NCBI GenBank assembly: GCA_017455685.1
Contig: JAFSZH010000046.1
Coordinates: 1 to 45,465, forward strand
Direction of reading: 5' to 3'
Length of the DNA stretch: 45,465 bases
Origin: Oscillospiraceae bacterium
GTDB taxonomy: Bacteria > Bacillota > Clostridia > Oscillospirales > Oscillospiraceae
The position numbers and the translations under genes are program-made. The number at the start of each line of letters is the position of its first letter. Position 1 is the first letter of the stretch. Below the pieces are notes generated by a model that had not been told where the DNA came from, did no database searches, and was given only the letters and a program-made list of their open reading frames with translations. Shown here piece after piece: positions 31,442-38,545 of this stretch.

Positions 31442-31635
31442 TTTTTTGGCAAAAAAATTTCCCCGGGGTTCTGAATGTGCAGCACATCAATAAGGCGCTG
31501 TGCCTCATCGAGTCCAAAATCCTGCTTTTTCAGCCTCCGGGACATGGTTGTTTCCGATATTCCGATAAGTTTTGCCACTTGTGCCATGGTATAACCGTTT
31601 CTGACGATCTCGGCTTTCAATGCGTTCACGTTCAT
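31438..31635 (-). CDS. Cro-like HTH regulator
   Basis: 65 aa: NGYTMAQVAKLIGISETTMSRRLKKQDFGLDEAQRLIDVL is a lambda-Cro/XRE helix-turn-helix. AAAGGAGG lies 7 bp before the ATG. First gene of the leftward early operon, divergent from the repressor, so it should compete for the shared operators and favour lytic or early gene expression. Confidence 0.88.
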   Translation of the reverse strand: MNVNALKAEIVRNGYTMAQVAKLIGISETTMSRRLKKQDFGLDEAQRLIDVLHIQNPGEIFLPKN

Positions 31636-31658
31636 GGGGGTGCCTCCTTTCGCGAAAA

Positions 31659-31764
31659 CTAACTTATCAAGTCACTTGCAATATACACCAGCTATGATAA
31701 CTTGTCAAGCTATTTTGAATAAAAATTTTTCACTATTGAAAACTGATAAGTTATGTGCTATCAT
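31659..31764. promoter_or_regulatory. Repressor/Cro switch: two promoters and three operators
   Basis: Leftward promoter: TTGACA (31708-31703) and TATATT (31685-31680), 17-bp spacer. Rightward repressor promoter: TTGAAA (31736-31741) and TATCAT (31759-31764), 17-bp spacer. Operators similar to AACTTGTCAAGTT lie at 31659-31675 (O2), 31696-31712 (O3, over the leftward -35) and about 31739-31755 (O4, inside the rightward promoter). With O1 there are four sites, as in classical immunity regions. Confidence 0.85.
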
Positions 31765-31787
31765 TTCTGAAAAGGAAGTGAGCAAAT

Positions 31788-32546
31788 ATGGCGATTGGAG
31801 ACAGAATTCTACTGCATAGAAACCGCTGCAGGATGACCAGAGAAGAACTGGCCAAGAGACTAAACACTACACCGCAGAATATATATAAATACGAGAAGGG
31901 TATTATCACCAACATCCCATTGAGTAAGATCGAGCGGATGGCGGAGATTTTTGATATTCCTCCTGAACGTCTCACCGGTTGGGGAAACCCAAATTACAAG
32001 GATGAATACATTCCTCCTCAGGAAGATTATCGTGAGATCGACCGGCTGTATGATGCTCTCAACGAGGCCGGTCAGGCGGAGCTTTGCTCTTACGGCCGCT
32101 ATCTGGGCACCGTTGAGATTTACAGGCCCGCGGAGCCCCGCCCGGCCCGGAAGGCCCCGGCCCGGATCATCCCCCTGCTGGGGCAGTCCTTTGCCGCCGG
32201 CGCCCCGGAGGCCCCCGGAGATCTGCTGTTCCGGGATTATGAGACCACGGATCCCCGGGCGGAGTTTGCCATCCACGTCAACGGAGACTCCATGGAGCCG
32301 TACCTGCACGACGGCACCGTAGCCCTCGGCGTCAAGCGCTTCCCCCGGGACGGGGAAGTGGGCGCCTTCTTCCTGGACGGCGGCTTTCTTGTCAAGCAGT
32401 TCTGCTCCGACATGGCGGGCAACGTGTATCTCTTCGCCCTCAACCGTTCCCGCGCCGACGCCGACGATACCGTCTGGCACGACTCCGGCCGGGATCTCCG
32501 CTGCGTGGGCACCATCCTCATGTCCCGGCGCATTCCCCTGCCATGA
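31788..32546 (+). CDS. Prophage repressor (HTH plus S24/LexA-type autoprotease)
   Basis: 252 aa. N-terminal XRE helix-turn-helix (LHRNRCRMTREELAKRLNTTPQNIYKYEKG, about 9-38). C-terminal S24 peptidase: cleavage-type Ala-Gly in SFAAGAPE (about 133-140), catalytic Ser in HVNGDSMEPYL (about 164-174) and Lys in GGFLVKQF (about 199-206). It should bind the four operators and self-cleave when RecA is activated, so induction by DNA damage is expected. GGAAGTGAG precedes ATG. It shares a stop/start overlap with the next small gene. Confidence 0.93.
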   Translation: MAIGDRILLHRNRCRMTREELAKRLNTTPQNIYKYEKGIITNIPLSKIERMAEIFDIPPERLTGWGNPNYKDEYIPPQEDYREIDRLYDALNEAGQAELCSYGRYLGTVEIYRPAEPRPARKAPARIIPLLGQSFAAGAPEAPGDLLFRDYETTDPRAEFAIHVNGDSMEPYLHDGTVALGVKRFPRDGEVGAFFLDGGFLVKQFCSDMAGNVYLFALNRSRADADDTVWHDSGRDLRCVGTILMSRRIPLP

Positions 32547-32689
32547 GCAGATCTCCCGAGCTGACCCGGCGGCTGGCCGAGCTGGCCGCGGCGGACCCTC
32601 CGGCGCTTTTCGTCGTGGATGACTCCGCCTCTCCCGCCGATCTGGACGAAGCCCTCCGCCTCATCTCCGCCCTTCGCAAAAAAGAATAA
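32543..32689 (+). CDS. 48-aa peptide coupled to the repressor
   Basis: MSRSPELTRRLAELAAADPPA then FVVDDSASPADLDEALRLISALRKKE. ATG overlaps the repressor TGA (ATGA), so translation is coupled. Composition matches neighbouring phage genes. No family recognised; it may modulate the repressor. Confidence 0.6.
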   Translation: MSRSPELTRRLAELAAADPPALFVVDDSASPADLDEALRLISALRKKE

Positions 32690-32710
32690 CCGCCCGGTCT
32701 CCCGGGCGGT
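32676..32710 (-). terminator. Terminator after the HicAB-SecB operon
   Basis: ACCGCCCGG (32689-32697) pairs with CCGGGCGGT (32702-32710). On the minus strand TTATTCTTTTTTG follows. It ends the leftward operon whose last gene stops at 32715, and may also serve the convergent repressor transcript. Confidence 0.75.
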
Positions 32711-32714
32711 GCGT

Positions 32715-33083
32715 TCATCCGACAATGTATTGTTTGATCTTGAACGGGCTTTTTCCCATGCTCTCCATGATGTTGTCCAGTTGATCGGAAACAATGGAAA
32801 CTCCTTCTGATTCATAGATTTTCTTTAAAGCCTCTTCTGTGTCCTCCGGTTTTTCCTGGAAGCTGTAGATCATCAAAGCAGAATAATGAATGTCAAATCT
32901 GTTCTCTTCTTTGGATCTGATCCTGATATCCGTATGGATCATTCCACTTGCATCCGCTTCATTTACTGGTTTGGCAAATTCTGTTTTTGTTTCTACGTTC
33001 AGCTCTGCTTGATCCAGTTCCGGATCCACATGAAAATAGAAATCTATCAGGTTCATAGATTTAAGAATGTAGTTTTGTTGCAT
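32715..33083 (-). CDS. SecB-like chaperone of a toxin-antitoxin-chaperone operon
   Basis: 122 aa. The pattern is that of the SecB fold: a first strand and exposed hydrophobic stretch (YILKSMNLIDFYFHV), paired strands (QAELNVETKTEFA; GMIHTDIRIRSKE; RFDIHYSALMIYSFQ), an acidic helix (PEDTEEALKKIYESEG) and a C-terminal long helix (SIVSDQLDNIMESMGKSPFKI). In known TAC systems (M. tuberculosis HigBA-SecB) such a chaperone protects an unstable antitoxin. The gene overlaps hicB by 23 bp, so it is translated with it. Composition is AT-rich relative to the phage. Family call by eye. Confidence 0.62.
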   Translation of the reverse strand: MQQNYILKSMNLIDFYFHVDPELDQAELNVETKTEFAKPVNEADASGMIHTDIRIRSKEENRFDIHYSALMIYSFQEKPEDTEEALKKIYESEGVSIVSDQLDNIMESMGKSPFKIKQYIVG

Positions 33084-33516
33084 ATGAAAAATTCCTTCTT
33101 AAAGTACTATAGATTCCGGTTTCATACTTTTCTTCCCATGGAGCAGGCTGGATAATATATTTCACTGTACGGCTTTGCCCCTTCACCTTTTCTCTGATGG
33201 CTTCAGCAATATATGCATTCAAAGTCATTCCCTTCTTGAATGCTTCGATCGCTGCTTCTCGATGCAATTCCGGCTCAATTCTAACATTGAACTGACCTTT
33301 ATACTCCTTCTCAGGTTCCTTTCCGATATCTGCACAAAAAGCTAAATAATCATCTACAGCAGCGTGAAATCTTCCCTCCGCCTCTGCGATGGTGTCGCAT
33401 TCAAAAGTCACCAGATCTCGAATTCCTTCAATTTTTCCAAATAACACGCCATCTTCAATACTGCACTCAACCCGTGTATGATATCCTTTGTATTCGAGTA
33501 AATTCATATCATTCAT
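33061..33516 (-). CDS. hicB: HicB antitoxin with C-terminal extension
   Basis: Core: YKGYHTRVECSIEDGVLFGKIEGIRDLVTFE, then EGRFHAAVDDYLAFCADIG, and a ribbon-helix-helix part (FNVRIEPELHREAAIEAFKKGMTLNAYIAEAI). This is the HicB form in which the DNA-binding part follows the HicB fold. After the normal end near EAIREKV there are ~40 extra residues with many aromatic and hydrophobic residues (YIIQPAPWEEKY, GIYSTLRRNFSYAT), a candidate chaperone-addiction tail. The start is ambiguous: 33528, 33516 and 33507 are possible; 33516 is used. It overlaps hicA and the chaperone gene. Confidence 0.85.
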   Translation of the reverse strand: MNDMNLLEYKGYHTRVECSIEDGVLFGKIEGIRDLVTFECDTIAEAEGRFHAAVDDYLAFCADIGKEPEKEYKGQFNVRIEPELHREAAIEAFKKGMTLNAYIAEAIREKVKGQSRTVKYIIQPAPWEEKYETGIYSTLRRNFSYATKLHS

Positions 33517-33772
33517 CAATATCACCATGATCTTTCAAAACACTAATTATCTGTCTTATTAAGTACCCTTTAACGATATTCCCCGGATGCGGTTTATCCA
33601 TGTCGAAAACGGCCTGATCCGACTCTCTGTAGAATTCTACAGCTGATCCTGATGTTCCCCCTCTGTTGAATTCCTTAAAGCCAAGGCCTAAAAGTAAAGC
33701 GCGAAGCTCATCAAAAGTATAGTCCTTTGGCTTCATTAATAATCGTTCAATTCTTTTTTCTCTTTTAGACAT
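33509..33772 (-). CDS. hicA: HicA-family toxin (second system)
   Basis: 87 aa: YTFDELRALLLGLGFKEFNRGGTSGSAVEFY, then FDMDKPHPGNIVKGYLIRQIISVLKDHG. This is the longer HicA subtype where TSGS and KPHPGN replace the short GSH form. Its stop overlaps hicB. It is the first gene of the leftward operon controlled by the palindrome at 33790-33814. Confidence 0.87.
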   Translation of the reverse strand: MSKREKRIERLLMKPKDYTFDELRALLLGLGFKEFNRGGTSGSAVEFYRESDQAVFDMDKPHPGNIVKGYLIRQIISVLKDHGDIDE

Positions 33773-33789
33773 GCCGCAGCATCACCGCC

Positions 33790-33841
33790 ATTGTAACTAT
33801 AATTCAGTTACAATATACGTCTCCAGTTTATGTAAAGTCAA
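33790..33841 (-). promoter_or_regulatory. Promoter and operator of the HicAB-SecB operon
   Basis: Leftward TTGACT (33841-33836) and TATATT (33817-33812), spacer 18 bp. The perfect palindrome ATTGTAACT (33790-33798) / AGTTACAAT (33806-33814), 7-bp gap, overlaps the -10 and the expected start of transcription, a typical antitoxin operator. Confidence 0.82.
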
Positions 33842-33889
33842 TAGGTGTAATAAAATATTGCATGTTTTTTCCTAAGAAGGTGAAACCCT

Positions 33890-35437
33890 TTGTCTGATGT
33901 AATCTATCTCCGCAAGTCCCGCGCCGATCTGGAGCTGGAGTCCCGCTCTGACGAGGACGTTCTGGCCCGGCACGAGGCGGAGCTGCGCCGCAACGCCGCC
34001 CGCCTGGGGCGCACGGTGACGGCGGTATATCGTGAAGTGGTCTCCGGCGACACCATCACCGCCAGGCCCATGATGCAGCGGCTTCTCTATGAGGTGGAGT
34101 CGGGCATGTGGGACGCGGTGCACGTGGTGGAGACCTCCCGTCTGGCCCGCGGCGACACCATCGATCAGGGCGTCGTGGCCCGGGCGTTCCGCTATTCCGG
34201 CACGCTGATCATCACCCCCAGCAAAATCGTGGACCCGAACAACGAATACGACGAGGATTATTTTGAATTCGATCTGTTCATGTCCCGCCGGGAGTACAAG
34301 GCCATCACCCGCCGCATGCAGCGGGGCCGTGTGGCCTCCGCCCGGGAGGGCAAATGGGTGGCCAACAGAGCGCCCTTCGGCTATGACCGGGTGAAGCTGG
34401 AACGGGAAAAGGGCTGGACGCTGGTGCCAAACGCTGACGCTGATATCGTCCGGGATATATTTGCCTGGTACACCTCCGGCGGTCTCGGCGTCTCTCTGAT
34501 CGCCCGGCGGCTGAACGAGACCGGCGTACTCTCCCCGAAGGGGAAGGACTGGACAAACTGCGTCGTCCGGGAGATCCTGGCGAATCCCGCCTATGCCGGC
34601 TTCGTCCGCTGGGGCTTCCGGCCTGCAGTAAAGTCCGTGGAAAACGGGAATGTCAGGATCTCCACTCCCCGCCGAAATGATTATGAGCTTTATCCCGGTC
34701 TTCACCCCGCTCTGGTCTCCGAAGAGATCTTCAACGCCGCCAGGGATAAGCTGGCGAATAACAAATCCCGACCGGGTCCCAAACAGGCCGAAATGAAGAA
34801 TCCACTCTCCGGTCTTGTCTACTGCTCCAGGTGCGGCCGGGCCATGGTACGGCGTCCGTACAATAACGGATACCCGGACGGGCTCCTGTGTCCCTATACC
34901 TCCTGCGATACGGTCAGCAGCCGGCTCTCCGACGTGGAGGAGGCCGTGCTGCATTCCCTGCGGCTCTGGCTCTCGGATCTGGACGCCGGCAAGCGCCCCG
35001 AGGACACCGCGGAGGCCGCGGAGCTCTCCCAGACGGAAAAGCGGATCGCCGCCGTGCAGAAGGATCTGGAAGATCTCAGCCGCCAGCTGACCAGGATCTA
35101 CGATCTGACAGAGCAGGGCGTCTACACCTCTGACGATTTTGTGACCCGCTCCCGGGAGAACTCTTCCCGTCGAAAGGCCGCTGAGGAGCTGCTCGTCTCC
35201 CTGGGGGAACAGTCCAGGCAGCTGCGGCAGATCATAGACGCCCGGGAAAACCTGGCCCCGGAGCTGCGCCACGTGCTGGACGTTTATCCCACGGCCACCC
35301 CGGCGGAGAAGAACGCACTGCTGAAGACCGTCCTCTCCCGGGTGATTTACAGTAAAACCAACCGTGACCGCTGGGGCTCCGGCTCTGATCTCCACCTGGA
35401 TCTCATCCCCCGCATCACCTTTGCACCTCACAGATAA
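33890..35437 (+). CDS. Large serine integrase
   Basis: 515 aa. N-terminal resolvase-type catalytic domain with the nucleophile in IYLRKSRAD (Ser about residue 10), then VVETSRLARGD (about 81-91). A recombinase domain follows (about 160-260: APFGYDRVKLE, IFAWYTSGGLGVSLIARRLNETG, IL-NPAYAGFVRW). A zinc ribbon has YCSRCGRAM (about 310) and a later LLCPYTSC. A coiled-coil region (about 370-440) ends near VLSRVIY. Start TTG at 33890 chosen for AAGAAGGTG 7 bp upstream. The stop is 12 bp from the attR core. It should integrate between attP and cotJC, and excise only with a directionality factor. Confidence 0.95.
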   Translation: MSDVIYLRKSRADLELESRSDEDVLARHEAELRRNAARLGRTVTAVYREVVSGDTITARPMMQRLLYEVESGMWDAVHVVETSRLARGDTIDQGVVARAFRYSGTLIITPSKIVDPNNEYDEDYFEFDLFMSRREYKAITRRMQRGRVASAREGKWVANRAPFGYDRVKLEREKGWTLVPNADADIVRDIFAWYTSGGLGVSLIARRLNETGVLSPKGKDWTNCVVREILANPAYAGFVRWGFRPAVKSVENGNVRISTPRRNDYELYPGLHPALVSEEIFNAARDKLANNKSRPGPKQAEMKNPLSGLVYCSRCGRAMVRRPYNNGYPDGLLCPYTSCDTVSSRLSDVEEAVLHSLRLWLSDLDAGKRPEDTAEAAELSQTEKRIAAVQKDLEDLSRQLTRIYDLTEQGVYTSDDFVTRSRENSSRRKAAEELLVSLGEQSRQLRQIIDARENLAPELRHVLDVYPTATPAEKNALLKTVLSRVIYSKTNRDRWGSGSDLHLDLIPRITFAPHR

Positions 35438-35470
35438 TTTCATGGTTAGGAAGAGCTGGGCCACCTGGAG
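35429..35470. other. attR attachment site
   Basis: Phage arm CACAGATAATTTCAT (35429-35443), GGTTA (35444-35448), core GGAAGA (35449-35454), then cotJC coding sequence. Together with the attL arm it rebuilds a 50-bp attP whose two halves are imperfect inverted repeats centred on GA (35453-35454 / 2782-2783). Confidence 0.88.
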
Positions 35471-35860
35471 ATGGTGGGATCGATCCTTCACCAGCTCACC
35501 AGAAACATGTCCCCGGAGGACATCAAGCGGCAGGGCTTTGACGCCTACTTTGTGGACCACACCGCCGGGGTATTCCCCCAGGCCGCGGGCGGCTTCCCCT
35601 GGAACGCCGTCAGCATGGCGGTCAGCGGCGACGTGATTGCGGATCTCACCGAAGACATGGCCGCCGAGCAGAAGGCCCGGGCCACTTATGACAACATTCT
35701 CCGCCTGTCCGATGACCCGGACGTGAACAACGTGATCCGCTTCCTGCGGGAGCGGGAGGTAGTCCACTTCCAGCGCTTCGGCGAGGCGCTCAACCGCGTG
35801 ACGGAAAAGCTGGACCAGTCCAACGTGTACTTTATGAACCCGGTCTTCCCCAAGCGATAA
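35450..35860 (+). pseudogene. cotJC: cotJC 3' part, restored by prophage excision
   Basis: In frame with the left part it reads EELGHLEMVGSILHQLTRN, then VDHTAGVFPQAAGGFPW, VIADLTEDMAAEQKARATYDN and FLREREVVHFQRFGEAL. These are the second half of the manganese-catalase-like CotJC, including EELGHLE and REREVVHFQRF, the metal-binding Glu/His motifs of the family. The tail ends SNVYFMNPVFPKR. No start codon with a ribosome site lies upstream in the integrated state, so the fragment is silent or non-functional until excision. Confidence 0.93.
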
Positions 35861-35881
35861 AACAAAAGGCAGCATAAAGTG

Positions 35882-35928
35882 ATCCGGCAGCAGAGGATCA
35901 TCTCCTCCCTACCGGATCGTTTTGTTCT
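35882..35928 (+). terminator. Terminator after cotJC
   Basis: GATCCGG (35881-35887) pairs with CCGGATC (35913-35919); an inner GAGGA/TCCTC stem lies in the loop. TTTTGTTCTTT follows. The convergent Nudix gene ends inside it (35898). Confidence 0.6.
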
Positions 35929-36299
35929 TTCAGTTTTTTGAGGATATCCCGGTCGGCCGGGCAGAATTCGTAATCGTCGATCTCCTCCACCCTGATCCAG
36001 CGGAGGTCGTTGTGCTCCAGCAGCCGGGGCGTGCCGCTTTCAATGGCGGCGTTAAAGAGCGACAGGGTGATGACGATATCGGGGTAAACGTGCTCCAGTT
36101 CCATGAAGAGCTCCCCCACCGCAACGGTCACGCCCAGTTCCTCCCGGCACTCCCGGATCAGCGCCTCCCGCTGCGTTTCGCCGGGCTCCACCTTACCGCC
36201 CACGAATTCCCACAGCAGAGCCCGGGCTTTGCCCTCCGGGCGCTGGCAGATCATGAATCTGTCCCCGTCCCGGATCAGCGCCGCGACTACGTTTATCAT
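35898..36299 (-). CDS. Nudix hydrolase (MutT-like)
   Basis: 133 aa, single domain. The Nudix box GKVEPGETQREALIRECREELGV (about 34-56; motif GX5EX7REUXEEXGU complete) gives Mg-dependent hydrolysis of nucleoside diphosphate-X bonds. MINVVAALIRDGDRFMICQRPEG and LWEFVGGK at the start are typical of MutT-type 8-oxo-dGTP diphosphatases. The exact substrate is not proven. Convergent with the cotJ operon. Confidence 0.88.
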   Translation of the reverse strand: MINVVAALIRDGDRFMICQRPEGKARALLWEFVGGKVEPGETQREALIRECREELGVTVAVGELFMELEHVYPDIVITLSLFNAAIESGTPRLLEHNDLRWIRVEEIDDYEFCPADRDILKKLKEQNDPVGRR

Positions 36300-36332
36300 G
36301 GTTTTTCCCCCTTTTTCTCGGTACAGGAAGCA

Positions 36333-36367
36333 AAAAACTTACGGACCGGTCCGGTCCGTAAGTTTTT
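36333..36367 (-). terminator. Bidirectional terminator after tRNA-Gly
   Basis: A 15-bp perfect stem, AAAAACTTACGGACC (36333-36347) with GGTCCGTAAGTTTTT (36353-36367), loop GGTCC, with T runs on either strand. Confidence 0.88.
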
Positions 36368-36368
36368 C

Positions 36369-36442
36369 TGGAGCGGATAATGGGAATCGAACCCACCTCT
36401 ACGGCTTGGGAAGCCGTCGTTCTACCGATGAACTATATCCGC
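36369..36442 (-). tRNA. tRNA-Gly (anticodon CCC)
   Basis: On the minus strand GCGGATA pairs with TATCCGC in the acceptor stem; D-arm AGTTCATCGGTAGAAC; anticodon stem ACGGC-TTCCCAA-GCCGT with anticodon CCC; T-arm GGTGGGTTCGATTCCCAT; 3' end TCCA with CCA encoded. 74 nt. It decodes GGG. Confidence 0.95.
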
Positions 36443-36585
36443 AGGAAATGGACGAGCATCAGTATACCAAAAATACGGGAAAAGTCAAGAGGCCGCCCCC
36501 GCTGTTTTCCTTTTCGCCGAGGGGAACAAGCCGTGCATACCGCACGGCCCGTCCGAATAAGATGGATCGGGAGTGTGATAAAACT

Positions 36586-37320
36586 ATGAAGCGATCAACC
36601 GTTACCATGGCCGCAGGGCTCATCTTCACCGCCGCGGCTTTAAAGCTGGTCTTCCCCGCCCAAACCGCCGAGATCATCCGCTCCGTGCGGGGCGGCAGCG
36701 AGACCTCCTCCGCCGTACAGGAGACCGTCAGCGTCAGTCAGGATATCCTCGCCCAGCCCGCCACGGTGACCATCAACGCCGCAGAATTTCTGGGTATGGC
36801 GGAGACCTCCGCGCAGCAGGACCTGCCTCCCGCCGTCAACGAGGCGGTGGAGACCTTTCTGGCAAGCCAGGAGCCCTACGAGGACCTGGCGGTGCCGGTG
36901 AACGTGTCCTATGAGGTGGAGCTCCCCTCCTTTCCCTTCACCGCGCCGGTCACGGCGGCCGCTTCTTCCGGCTTCGGCTACCGGGTGCATCCGCTGGAAA
37001 ACCTGACGAAATTCCATTACGGCACGGACCTGGCGGCCATGTCCGGGGCGGACATCGTCTCCTTCGCCGACGGAAAGGTGTCGGAGGTGAGCAGCAACGA
37101 GACGCTGGGCAACTACATCCGCGTCAGCCACGACGAGGGCTACGACACCCTCTACGCCCACTGCGGCACGGTCTACGTCCATGAGGGGCAGAGCGTGAAG
37201 ATGGGTGAGAAAATCGCCCTGGTGGGCTCCACCGGAAAGGTGACCGGGCCGCATCTGCATTTTGAGCTGATGCGCAACGGCGTTTTCCTCAACCCGGAAT
37301 TCTATCTGGCCGCCATCTGA
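36586..37320 (+). CDS. Membrane-anchored M23 peptidase, SpoIVFA-like
   Basis: 244 aa. A hydrophobic helix at about 4-24 (VTMAAGLIFTAAALKLVF) anchors it. The C-terminal LytM/M23 domain (about 128-240) has SSGFGYRVHP, FHYGTDL (His and Asp zinc ligands) and GPHLHFELM (HxH). It is followed 3 bp later by a site-2 protease gene, the same order as spoIVFA-spoIVFB, whose products control pro-SigK processing at the forespore membrane. Unlike B. subtilis SpoIVFA, the zinc ligands appear complete, so it may be an active endopeptidase. Start at 36586; ATG 36562 is an alternative. Confidence 0.78.
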   Translation: MKRSTVTMAAGLIFTAAALKLVFPAQTAEIIRSVRGGSETSSAVQETVSVSQDILAQPATVTINAAEFLGMAETSAQQDLPPAVNEAVETFLASQEPYEDLAVPVNVSYEVELPSFPFTAPVTAAASSGFGYRVHPLENLTKFHYGTDLAAMSGADIVSFADGKVSEVSSNETLGNYIRVSHDEGYDTLYAHCGTVYVHEGQSVKMGEKIALVGSTGKVTGPHLHFELMRNGVFLNPEFYLAAI

Positions 37321-37323
37321 TCC

Positions 37324-37857
37324 TTGCAGCCGTTCCGCGTGGAGATCACCCCCGGCGCGGCGATCCTGTACCCGCTGCTGTACTTTTTCGACGCCGACGG
37401 ATGGTTCGCTGCCTTGCTTCCCGGGGTGATCCTCCACGAGCTTGGTCACGCGGCCGCGCTGAGGCTCTGCGGCGGCAAGGCGGCTTCCCTGCGGCTGGAG
37501 ATCACAGGGCTCTGTCTGGATATCCTGCCGCTGACGAGCTCCGCCGCCGAAATCCTCTGCTGTCTGGCAGGACCGGCGGCGGGGCTGCTGTGGATCCCGC
37601 TGGCCCGCACCCTGCCCGGCGTCTGGTGGCGGAAGAGCGCCGATGCGGCGCTGGTCATCAATCTTTTCAACCTGCTGCCCGCCCTGCCGCTGGACGGCGG
37701 AAAGGCGCTGGAACTGATCGCCCGCAGCCGGACGGCGCTGCTCTGGGGCTCCGTTTTCTCCGCAGGCGTGCTGACACTGGCCGCCTGGGGCAGCCGTAGA
37801 CCGGAGCTGCTCCTCCCCGCCGGTTTTCTCCTCTTCTACGCCGTCAGATCAGCATAA
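37324..37857 (+). CDS. spoIVFB: Site-2 (M50) metalloprotease, SpoIVFB-like
   Basis: 177 aa with HELGH (about 39-43) in a membrane helix (LLPGVILHELGHAAALRL) and the second motif NLLPALPLDGG (about 116-126) whose Asp completes the zinc site. Several hydrophobic helices. In sporulation this family cleaves pro-SigK. The start codon is uncertain (TTG at 37324, GTG at 37339). The gene overlaps the 3' end of sigF by 14 bp on the opposite strand. Shorter than B. subtilis SpoIVFB, lacking a CBS domain. Confidence 0.8.
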   Translation: MQPFRVEITPGAAILYPLLYFFDADGWFAALLPGVILHELGHAAALRLCGGKAASLRLEITGLCLDILPLTSSAAEILCCLAGPAAGLLWIPLARTLPGVWWRKSADAALVINLFNLLPALPLDGGKALELIARSRTALLWGSVFSAGVLTLAAWGSRRPELLLPAGFLLFYAVRSA

Positions 37858-38545
37858 GGCGCAGTTCCTCCACAGCTTTTCGTTCCAGGCGGGACACCTG
37901 CACCTGGGAGATGCCCATGATCCGGGCGCTGTCGCTCTGGGTCAGGCCGTGATAAAACCGGAGGGAAATGACCTGCTGTTCCTTTTCGGGCAACTGCCGG
38001 ATGGCCGAGCGCAGCGCCACGCTCTCCACCAGCCGCTCCTCCTGGGCGTAGTCCCCCAGCACCCGCTCCAGGGTGAAGCCCTCCTCCCCCGTTTCCCGCT
38101 GCAGGCTCTCCGCAGGCATCATGGCGGTCTCGGCCTCGGCGATCTCCTCGGCGGAGATGCCGGTCTCCCGTTCCAGCTCCTTGAGCGTGGGCTCCCGGCC
38201 CAGCCGCTGCTCCATGGCGATGCGGGCGGCGTGGAGCTGCTGGCCCCGCTCTTTCATCGTCCGGGTGACCTTGACGGTGCCGTCGTCCCGGAGGAAGCGG
38301 CGGATCTCCCCGGCGATCTTGGGCACCGCGTAGGTGGAAAACCGGGTGCCGTAGTCCTCGTCGAAGCCCTCCAGCGCCTTGAGAAAGCCCAGGCTCCCCA
38401 GCTGATAAAGGTCGTCGGCGTCCACGCCCCGGCCGAAAAAACGCCGCGCCACGCTCCAGATCAGGCCGGAATTGCTCTCCAGAAGCGTCTGCGCCGCATC
38501 CCTGTCCCCGTTCCGGGCCCGCTGCAGCAGAGCGCTGAACTCCAT
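37844..38545 (-). CDS. sigF: Forespore sigma factor SigF
   Basis: 233 aa. Sigma-70 family: region 2 (DLYQLGSLGFLKALEGFDEDYGTRFSTYA, about 45-73), region 3 (about 95-160) and region 4 (LPEKEQQVISLRFYHGLTQSDSARIMGISQVQVSRLERKAV). Context (spoIIAA-spoIIAB upstream with an ATGA overlap) marks it as SigF rather than SigG. It directs the first forespore-specific transcription and is held inactive by SpoIIAB. Confidence 0.94.
   Translation of the reverse strand: MEFSALLQRARNGDRDAAQTLLESNSGLIWSVARRFFGRGVDADDLYQLGSLGFLKALEGFDEDYGTRFSTYAVPKIAGEIRRFLRDDGTVKVTRTMKERGQQLHAARIAMEQRLGREPTLKELERETGISAEEIAEAETAMMPAESLQRETGEEGFTLERVLGDYAQEERLVESVALRSAIRQLPEKEQQVISLRFYHGLTQSDSARIMGISQVQVSRLERKAVEELRLMLI

Larger units (their letters stand above)
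2778..35454. mobile_element. 32.7-kb prophage inserted in cotJC
   Basis: The element lies between two GGAAGA cores (2778-2783 and 35449-35454). It carries a serine integrase at the right end, a repressor/Cro switch, an early replication operon, terminase, head, tail-related and lysis genes, and a giant polyvalent gene at the left end. Except for the integrase, repressor, one HicAB cassette and one small gene, transcription is leftward. Excision would remove 32,671 bp and restore the cotJC frame exactly. No portal gene is seen and one tail gene is truncated, so full virion production is doubtful. Confidence 0.95.

Noticed and set aside
36369..36442. tRNA-Gly as the prophage attachment site
   Set aside because: It is ~900 bp outside attR, is complete, and the cotJC cores explain both borders exactly.
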